Assembly (NCBI GenBank): GCA_044352985.1 | Contig: JBILCU010000024.1 | Coordinates: 1-20,037 of the forward strand | Direction of reading: 5' to 3' | Length of the DNA stretch: 20,037 bases | From: JADJDM01 sp044352985 | GTDB lineage: Bacteria; Bacteroidota; Bacteroidia; B-17B0; Aurantibacillaceae | Shown here: positions 15,105-20,037 of the stretch, in pieces | How positions within the stretch are numbered: the stretch's first letter is position 1 | Layout of the letters: each line of letters opens with the position of its first letter | Notes under the pieces: model-generated | What the model saw: only the letters and a program-made list of their open reading frames with translations | What the model was told of the DNA's origin: nothing | The model's database searches: none | Made by a program: the position numbers and the translations under genes

Positions 15105-17948
15105 TTATTTGATTTTATCGGCTTTAGCTCTTGCCTCTTCCATAATTTTATCGGCTTTGGCATTGCCTTCGTTCTGCACTTTTTGTGCTTTCTCTTCTGT
15201 TTCTTTGCGAAGCTTATCAGCTAGTTTTTTATTGGCTGCCTTTTCAAGGAAGTTACTTCCTTTGTTTGCTAAATCATCGGCTTGCTTATTTCCTTCTGCA
15301 CGTATTTGATCTGCTAATTTAGCTGCTTCTTCTTTTAATTTATCGGCTTGCTTTTGTGCATCAGCTAATAATTTTTGAGCTTCTTCTGCCGCCTTGTTTT
15401 TTACATCGGCAATTACTTCTTGTTTTTTCTCTTCTAATAATTGTTTGCCCTGATCTATCAATTCATTTTTTACATCTTTCATGGCATCTTTCATTCCGGT
15501 TTTAATAATCGGTTTAGTAATGGTTCCGCCAATTAAAGCCGTGGCTTTAATTTTATCAGGCACAGCCATGTTTGCACCAGTTGAAGCATTTGCTTTGCCC
15601 ATCAGCCCTTGCACAACAGAATTAGCTTGTGAACCCAAAGCTTTTGCCGGAATTTCTAAATCCCATTTGTAATCAATGGTTTGATCGAAACCACTACTGC
15701 CCGAAATTTCTGCACTTACATCAGCCACTTTGGTTTTAAATGGTTCCACGTTTACTCTTCCATCTTTGAATTTATAATTTACGTTTACATCTTTAAACTC
15801 TGTTTTTTTCAGTTTATCCATTTTTAATGCATCACCTAATTTTACAAAAGGTTCAAAGCCTTCAATAATAACAGAAGCAGTTTTCAAATTTCCGCCTCCA
15901 GTTAAGGTATTTAAATCCGGCTCCATTTTTTCGTTCAATGTCCCCACTAAATCAGTTAATGAAGTAGAGAATTTTCCTTTTGCATATTTACTTACCGGAG
16001 CTAATTTTTGAACGGTATTAAATGCATCAAATGATTTTTGTATATCAAAGTTATTGATGTTTAAATCGAAGTTAATTGCAGGCTTACGTGTGTTTTTAGT
16101 GTCGTAATAACCTGACATGCTCATGCTTCCTTCGAGTAAACTCATCTTTAAATTATCCATACTAACACGTGCATCACGTACAGTGATACCGCCTGCAATA
16201 TCAGTAATGGTTAATTTATCGTATAAAATTTTACCGATGTTAGAATTCAATACAAAGTCAATATTTTTAGGAACTTCTATTACTGTCATTGGCACTGTGT
16301 CTGCCGCGGCTGCAGCCGCGGCACCTGTTGTATCAGTACTTGTGCTTCCCATCAATTCATTTAAATCAATGAAAGAAGAATTCAATGCAAAATTTCCTTT
16401 TATTAATGAATCCTTAAAAACATACTGCATAAAATCTTCTATTTTACCACTTGCTTTAATGTCCGAATTTCCCATTTTAGAATCGAAGTTGGCTAACTCC
16501 ACAAACTTTGGCGTGAAGTTCATGCGCATAGCATTAATCATTACGCTGTAAGGCAGAGTAGCTGTTTTATAATTCATTTTTTCGATCTCAATAAACCCGT
16601 CAGCTTTAAACTCATCGTATTTCTCTTGTTCAATCATCGACATTCGTCCATTCATGTTTACATTCATGTTTATGGTTCCGTTTAACTCATCACCTTTGTC
16701 TAATGGAACGAATTCTTTCATGCTTGCCAATACAATTTTCCCTTTTAGCATCCCATCAATAGCAGCATCGCTTACAGGTGTTTTCACATGCATTACCATA
16801 TCTACAGGATTACCAGCCATTTCAATATGAAATTTATTTAAATCAATAACCGTTGCATCCGGATTTCCATTAGGATTATTTACATCCAGGTTAATCTGAA
16901 TATTATTGACTGACTTAGGCAATGATGGATATTTAAACATCGCATCTTTTACTTCTAAATGCACACCAAATCCGGGTAGTGATTTCTCATTATACGTTCC
17001 TTTTGCATGTCCGTTTAGCGCCAATTTCCCGCTGGTTTTAATGCTTGCAAAATCTTTTGCATAAACCGCAGGCACAAGAGAAAGCAAGGATTTGAATTCG
17101 GCTTGTTTGCACAAGAACTTAATGTCCATATCTATATCTTCTTTAGGCATGGCAATAAAGCCATCTAAACCTAATCCCAGCTCGTTTAAATTAAATTCGT
17201 TTTCTTTAAATGTAAATTTAAAATTAGGCATGTCCATTTCCATGTTTACTTTCATGCCCACTTTCATGTTTTTCGCGTAAGGAATGTTTTCATAACTGAA
17301 ATTAAGCTTGTCGATATCCGATAGAATTTCCATCTGGAAAATATCCTGCGTAAAATCTCCTTTCATTAAGAAATTAAAACTATCTAAACGCGATACCATA
17401 GACATCGTAGCATCATCATAACGAATGGTTGCGTTGGTAATTTCTAACTTGTTCAATGCTAAGGCAAATTTTGTTGCGCCTGTATCGGCAGCTTCTGGAG
17501 TAACTGCGGCTGTATCGGCTTTTGCAATATCCCAATTTGCTTTGCCATCACTTAATACTTTTCCGTATAAATAAGGTTTATTTAGAACAATTTCTTTGAT
17601 TTTATATTGTTCGCCTTTAATCACACTCATCAGGTTAAGATCTAAACTCAACTCGTTGATATAAGCAAGCGTGTCTTTTTCAAAATCACCCACGCCAACA
17701 ACTTTTACCTCTTTAATTTTGAAACGGAAATCAGGAAAAGAGGAAATCAAAGAAATATCAAAATCACCAAAATCAACTTTAGCATTTAAACTCTTGTTTG
17801 CCTCGTCTTTTACGGTTTGGATGATTTTATCTTTAAAGATAAATGGCAATAAAATAATCAAAACTATAATTAACAGGAAACTTACACCTGTCCATTTTAA
17901 AATTTTACCCAATTTACTTTTCTTTTTAGATGTAGATTTTTCCGACAT
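15105..17948 (-). CDS. AsmA-family protein with long C-terminal coiled coil
   Basis: A 947-residue inner-membrane-anchored envelope protein. Residues about 1-18 are a Lys-rich cytoplasmic tip, about 19-38 one transmembrane helix (GVSFLLIIVLIILLPFIF), and then a long periplasmic AsmA-type beta region (VDFGDFDISLISSFPDFRF, then DLNLMSVIKGEQYKI). The AsmA/TamB superfamily is linked to lipid transport and outer-membrane homeostasis. At about 542-550 a short poly-Ala linker (AAAAAAA) precedes the AsmA_2-like C-terminal part (VRDARVSMDNLKMSLLEGSM). Residues 829-947 are an uninterrupted Ala/Lys/Glu/Asp-rich amphipathic helix, predicted to be a coiled coil. This is a monocistronic-looking gene sharing its terminator with the convergent cargo gene. 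The family call is strong; the substrate is unknown. Confidence 0.9.
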   Translation of the reverse strand: MSEKSTSKKKSKLGKILKWTGVSFLLIIVLIILLPFIFKDKIIQTVKDEANKSLNAKVDFGDFDISLISSFPDFRFKIKEVKVVGVGDFEKDTLAYINELSLDLNLMSVIKGEQYKIKEIVLNKPYLYGKVLSDGKANWDIAKADTAAVTPEAADTGATKFALALNKLEITNATIRYDDATMSMVSRLDSFNFLMKGDFTQDIFQMEILSDIDKLNFSYENIPYAKNMKVGMKVNMEMDMPNFKFTFKENEFNLNELGLGLDGFIAMPKEDIDMDIKFLCKQAEFKSLLSLVPAVYAKDFASIKTSGKLALNGHAKGTYNEKSLPGFGVHLEVKDAMFKYPSLPKSVNNIQINLDVNNPNGNPDATVIDLNKFHIEMAGNPVDMVMHVKTPVSDAAIDGMLKGKIVLASMKEFVPLDKGDELNGTINMNVNMNGRMSMIEQEKYDEFKADGFIEIEKMNYKTATLPYSVMINAMRMNFTPKFVELANFDSKMGNSDIKASGKIEDFMQYVFKDSLIKGNFALNSSFIDLNELMGSTSTDTTGAAAAAAADTVPMTVIEVPKNIDFVLNSNIGKILYDKLTITDIAGGITVRDARVSMDNLKMSLLEGSMSMSGYYDTKNTRKPAINFDLNINNFDIQKSFDAFNTVQKLAPVSKYAKGKFSTSLTDLVGTLNEKMEPDLNTLTGGGNLKTASVIIEGFEPFVKLGDALKMDKLKKTEFKDVNVNYKFKDGRVNVEPFKTKVADVSAEISGSSGFDQTIDYKWDLEIPAKALGSQANSVVQGLMGKANASTGANMAVPDKIKATALIGGTITKPIIKTGMKDAMKDVKNELIDQGKQLLEEKKQEVIADVKNKAAEEAQKLLADAQKQADKLKEEAAKLADQIRAEGNKQADDLANKGSNFLEKAANKKLADKLRKETEEKAQKVQNEGNAKADKIMEEARAKADKIK

Positions 17949-18100
17949 AAGTATTTAAATTTTACAGCCTACTAAATTAGCTTAGTAAACTAATTAATTA
18001 GCAATCATTACTTTAAAAAAACAGATTTTAGTTAACAAATAATAAACCGATTAACAATAACAACAATCATTTTAAACAATAATACCTACACAAGCTATTT

Positions 18101-18136
18101 AAAACAAAAAACCCCCAAATCATCGATTTGAGGGTT
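18101..18136 (-). terminator. Intrinsic terminator downstream of tRNA-Lys
   Basis: Read on the minus strand, AACCCTCAAATC (18136-18125), a 3-nt loop and GATTTGGGGGTT (18121-18110) form a 12-position stem with a single mismatch, followed by a T-rich run (18111-18101). Position and polarity fit termination of the tRNA transcript, 27 bp downstream of the mature 3' end. Confidence 0.8.
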
Positions 18137-18162
18137 AATACGCTCTATTGATTTAACAAATG

Positions 18163-18235
18163 TGATCCCGCTGGGATTCGAACCCAGGACCCCTACATTA
18201 AAAGTGTAATGCTCTACCGGCTGAGCTACGGAATC
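18163..18235 (-). tRNA. tRNA-Lys (anticodon UUU)
   Basis: The complete 73-nt cloverleaf folds on the minus strand. The acceptor pairs GATTCCG with CGGGATC (one G-T). The D stem is GCTC/GAGC with the AGCCGGTAGA loop. The anticodon stem is TTACA/TGTAG around loop CTTTTAA (anticodon TTT), and the T arm is CTGGG-TTCGAAT-CCCAG. The discriminator base is A, and CCA is not encoded. It is flanked by its own promoter and terminator, so it is probably transcribed alone. Confidence 0.97.
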
Positions 18236-18290
18236 TTAACCAACACTTTTCTGTTAAATCAAATTTTAAAAGAACGTTTTAAAGTGGCGG

Positions 18291-18320
18291 CAAATATAGA
18301 TAGTATTTTATATTCTGCAA
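18291..18320 (-). promoter_or_regulatory. Predicted promoter of tRNA-Lys
   Basis: On the minus strand TTG (18318-18320), 19 nt, then TATATTTG (18291-18298) is an exact consensus match. It lies about 55 bp upstream of the mature tRNA 5' end, implying a leader that RNase P would remove. It has the same 19-nt spacer as the two promoters at 9425-9454 and 9499-9528. Confidence 0.6.
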
Positions 18321-18375
18321 AATTTATTTTTTGTTTTTCGCTATTTTTTTTGAAGTATTTCTGTAAATTTAGTTC

Positions 18376-18831
18376 ATGATTCTGCAACTAAAGCCTTTAA
18401 TAGGGATAAATGATTTAACATTTGGCGCTTTTCCTGCCGATATTATTAAACAATTTGGCGAGCCTGAAGAAATTGAAGAGCTAAATGATGAGTTACTGGA
18501 TGACCATGTTTTGGTATATCATTACTGGGAATCAGGCATTTCTTTCTTCTTTTCAACCCGAAACAACAATATTTTCAGTAGTGTAGAAACAGATAATAAA
18601 AATGCTATCCTATTTGGTGAAAAAATATTTGAACTGAATGAAAATGAGGTAATCGCTCTCTTTAAAAAAAACAACATAGTTGTTAGTGAAAAAGAAAATC
18701 ATGAGTGGGGCGAAAAACGAATAAGCTTTGATGCCATTAATATGGATTTATATTTTGCTAATGGCAAACTAAATTCTATTAATTACGGAGTAAACGATAT
18801 TGATGCAGCTTTCCCTTACAATCCTAATTAG
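18376..18831 (+). CDS. Uncharacterised 151-residue protein upstream of aroK
   Basis: I do not recognise the family. It has no signal peptide or membrane segment, so it is probably cytoplasmic, and it is acidic (EEIEELNDELLDD near residues 34-46). The N-terminal segment IGINDLTFGAFPADIIKQFG (10-29), followed by EPEE, follows a widespread pattern in which a short strand and an 'FG...ii..fGePe' helix begin a small alpha/beta domain, similar in outline to SmpA/OmlA-type or immunity-like folds; this is only shape similarity. The aromatic core VYHYWESGISFFFS lies near 47-60. The stop codon is 5 bp before the aroK start, so the two are very likely cotranscribed. The gene is intact. Confidence 0.75.
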   Translation: MILQLKPLIGINDLTFGAFPADIIKQFGEPEEIEELNDELLDDHVLVYHYWESGISFFFSTRNNNIFSSVETDNKNAILFGEKIFELNENEVIALFKKNNIVVSEKENHEWGEKRISFDAINMDLYFANGKLNSINYGVNDIDAAFPYNPN

Positions 18832-18836
18832 ATTGA

Positions 18837-19352
18837 ATGAAAGATTTAATTTTTTTACTAGGAATGCCCGGTTGCGGCAAAAGCACATTCGGAAAAAAAC
18901 TTGCGGCTAAACTTAAGTGTCCGTTTTTAGATTTAGATAATTACATAGAAAACAAAACCAATTTATCAGTTGCTGAATTGTTTTCGCAAAAAGGCGAACA
19001 CTATTTCAGGGATTTAGAAACAAGTTGTTTAACCGAAATTATTTCAGCTCAAAACAAATTAGTCCTTTCTTTAGGTGGAGGAACCCCATGTTACAATAAC
19101 AACATCGAACTCATTAAACAATCCGGCACATCCATTTATTTAGATGCGCCTGTAAAACTATTAGCAGACAGAATAATGAGTTCGGAAAATGTAAGGCCCA
19201 TGTTTAAACATCTTACAAAAGATGAAACATTAATTAAGCTGGAAGAACTGAAAAAAAATCGCGAGTTATTTTACCAACAATCTGCCTATAAATTTAATGT
19301 AGTTGACTTAACTATTAATGAAGTGATTACAACTATAAGCGGTAGCAATTAG
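18837..19352 (+). CDS. aroK: Shikimate kinase
   Basis: Phosphorylates shikimate to shikimate 3-phosphate with ATP, the fifth step of the chorismate pathway, in the cytoplasm. At 171 residues it has the normal length. Walker A is GMPGCGKST (9-17, Lys15). The Mg/shikimate-binding DxD is Asp32 and Asp34. Shikimate contacts are Arg58 and Glu61 in YFRDLE and the Gly80-82 loop in LGGGTPC; the lid Arg is Arg120 in VRPMF, and a further conserved Arg is Arg142 in KKNRELFY. All key residues are present. It starts 5 bp after the preceding gene's stop with no Shine-Dalgarno site, so translation is probably linked to that gene. Whether the upstream protein affects shikimate kinase is unknown. Confidence 0.96.
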   Translation: MKDLIFLLGMPGCGKSTFGKKLAAKLKCPFLDLDNYIENKTNLSVAELFSQKGEHYFRDLETSCLTEIISAQNKLVLSLGGGTPCYNNNIELIKQSGTSIYLDAPVKLLADRIMSSENVRPMFKHLTKDETLIKLEELKKNRELFYQQSAYKFNVVDLTINEVITTISGSN

Positions 19353-19485
19353 TTTTCACAAGTAATCAAAGTAAATAACAATTTAATAGTGTTTTGTTTC
19401 TGAATTTAGTTTTGAATTATTTCTATTTACAGGTTATGTATCTGTAATTAGGGTTCGCTCAAATCTCTCTTTTCTATTATTAATG

Positions 19486-19569
19486 CTTACTTTCTTTTGC
19501 TTGATTAGGGCAAATGTTCAGTGCACATTTGATCCAGGATGAGGGCGGCATTAACAAAGAAAAATCAAG
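19486..19569. repeat. Structured intergenic element, copy 1
   Basis: Begins CTTACTTTCTTTTGCTTGATT and ends AACAAAGAAAAATCAAG. The arms CTTGATT (19500-19506) and AATCAAG (19563-19569) are perfect reverse complements. Inside them, CAAATGT (19511-19517), loop TCAGTGC and ACATTTG (19525-19531) form a perfect 7-bp hairpin, preceded by AGGG and followed by CCAGG. It aligns with copy 2 at roughly 70% identity by eye with two single-base gaps. The strand of any transcript is unknown. Confidence 0.7.
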
Positions 19570-19745
19570 AAAAAACAATTGCCCCTGCTCGTTGCTTTTT
19601 TAATATGTAGCTAATTATTGTTTTTTTATTGCCATATGTTATAAGCCATGTAACTTAATTAGTGCTTGTACACCTCGGTAAATGGCTATTTCTTAACGGT
19701 CAGCCATTCCACCTGTCTGCTCTTTTAGTATTCACTTTTTTATAT

Positions 19746-19831
19746 CTTACTTTTTCTAACTTGATTTAGGGCAAAGATGCAGTGTATCTTTGAGCCAGGT
19801 TGTGCGAGAGAAGTAACAAAAAGAGATCAAG
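19746..19831. repeat. Structured intergenic element, copy 2
   Basis: Begins CTTACTTTTTCTAACTTGAT and ends AAGTAACAAAAAGAGATCAAG. The arms CTTGAT (19760-19765) and ATCAAG (19826-19831) are reverse complements. The central hairpin is CAAAGAT (19772-19778), loop GCAGTGT, ATCTTTG (19786-19792). Relative to copy 1, two adjacent base pairs of this stem are exchanged with pairing preserved (T-A to G-C and G-C to A-T), and the loop core CAGTG is identical. AGGG before and CCAGG after the hairpin are also kept. Confidence 0.7.
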
Positions 19832-19846
19832 AAATTGTCAAGGCAA

Positions 19847-19874
19847 TATTTCAAAAACAATAGTTTTTGAAATA
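19847..19874. repeat. Perfect 12-bp inverted repeat (hairpin)
   Basis: TATTTCAAAAAC (19847-19858), loop AATA, GTTTTTGAAATA (19863-19874), beginning 15 bp after copy 2 of the structured element. There is no T-run after the stem in either direction, so it is not a classic intrinsic terminator. The stem is AT-rich. Confidence 0.6.
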
Positions 19875-19891
19875 CCATTCAATAAAAGCTA

Positions 19892-19916
19892 AACCGCCTC
19901 CAAGGCTTCGGCGGTT
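19892..19916. repeat. GC-rich hairpin
   Basis: AACCGCC (19892-19898) pairs with GGCGGTT (19910-19916) around an 11-nt loop containing AAGGCTT. This is a local GC peak in AT-rich DNA. T-rich sequence follows (19915-19930) but not as a clean T-run; a weak terminator or a dispersed repeat unit are both possible. Confidence 0.5.
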
Positions 19917-20015
19917 CTTAACGCTTTTATTTCATTTTGCTGCGCCAATTTCATTATCAACTTTAAACATGTGAATCAATTTTATAAAAATAAGTAAATC
20001 GTAAATGTTAAAGTT

Positions 20016-20031
20016 GTCAATTTAAATTGAC
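20016..20031. repeat. Perfect 16-bp palindrome
   Basis: GTCAATTTAAATTGAC is a perfect dyad with no spacer, 6 bp from the window end. Such symmetric sites often bind dimeric regulators, but the neighbouring gene is outside the window, so the role cannot be judged. Confidence 0.45.
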
Positions 20032-20037
20032 GTTTGT

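Larger units (their letters stand above)
19353..20037. other. 685-bp non-coding region rich in structured repeats
   Basis: I find no convincing coding sequence on either strand, no tRNA and no insertion-sequence genes. The region holds two diverged copies of an approximately 85-nt structured element, a 12-bp perfect hairpin, a GC-rich hairpin in an AT-rich setting and a 16-bp palindrome near the window end, each listed separately. A further weak inverted repeat, AATGGCT (19681-19687) and AGCCATT (19702-19708), lies between the two element copies. No terminator hairpin is evident directly after aroK. Confidence 0.6.

Noticed and set aside
17970..17987. TACTAA/TTAGTA inverted repeat upstream of the AsmA gene
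   Set aside because: Six A/T-rich base pairs with no extension and no accompanying promoter match; not distinguishable from chance.
19441..19475. GGGTTCGCTC resembling the T-arm of a tRNA downstream of aroK
   Set aside because: No matching T stem (GAGCGAACCC-type pairing is absent), no acceptor stem and no anticodon arm can be built around it.
19681..19708. Inverted repeat AATGGCT/AGCCATT between the two structured-element copies
   Set aside because: Seven base pairs with a 14-nt loop and no T-run are within chance expectation for this amount of AT-rich DNA; kept only as a note.
1..20037. CRISPR array, defence system, phage or transposase genes
   Set aside because: No regularly spaced direct repeats and no Cas, nuclease, integrase or transposase motifs on either strand; all long genes are accounted for by housekeeping, envelope or secretion functions, plus one unknown.

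Overview
The window looks like chromosomal DNA of a low-GC Bacteroidota (Flavobacteriales/Sphingobacteriales-like; I cannot name a genus). Reasons: two secreted proteins end in a type IX secretion system (T9SS) type A sorting domain; there is a TPR + PD40 propeller + OmpA protein and a TPR/membrane/HTH regulator of kinds typical of this phylum; genes are preceded by A-rich sequence rather than Shine-Dalgarno sites; and several upstream regions carry the Bacteroidota sigma-factor pattern TTG-N19-TAnnTTTG.

Layout. 1-94: intergenic edge with a fragment of a dispersed repeat. 95-2530 (+): a PorE-like OmpA/TPR/PD40 envelope protein followed 21 bp later by a small Xre-type HTH protein. 2560-3003 (-): YqeY-like GatB/YqeY protein. 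3045-4268 (+): YhiN/HI0933-type flavoprotein. 4363-9405 (-): a 1680-residue T9SS surface protein built from a Gly-rich domain, autotransporter-type beta repeats and a sorting domain. 9564-11162 (+): divergent from it, a membrane-anchored TPR/HTH regulator. 11246-13882 (-): mutS. 14046-14993 (+): a second T9SS cargo, ended by a strong bidirectional terminator shared with the convergent 15105-17948 (-) AsmA-family protein. 18163-18235 (-): tRNA-Lys(UUU) with its own promoter and terminator. 18376-19352 (+): a two-gene unit of an unknown 151-residue protein and shikimate kinase (aroK). 19353-20037: 685 bp with no credible gene but rich in structure.

Most of the window is housekeeping (mismatch repair, shikimate pathway, tRNA, YqeY) interleaved with envelope and secretion functions (OmpA protein, AsmA protein, two T9SS cargo proteins). 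The functional link best supported by the layout is the divergent pair at 9405/9564: a giant secreted protein and a signal-transducing TPR/HTH protein share 158 bp holding two back-to-back promoters and a GTTATAC direct repeat.

The least explained part is the right end. Two diverged copies (19486-19569 and 19746-19831) of an approximately 85-nt element share flanking CTTGAT/ATCAAG arms and a central 7-bp hairpin whose stem differs between the copies by two compensatory base-pair changes while the CAGTG loop is kept. That is direct evidence of a structure under selection, or inherited from a structured parent. I consider this the best candidate for an undescribed element here. I found no defence system, CRISPR array, IS element or phage gene.
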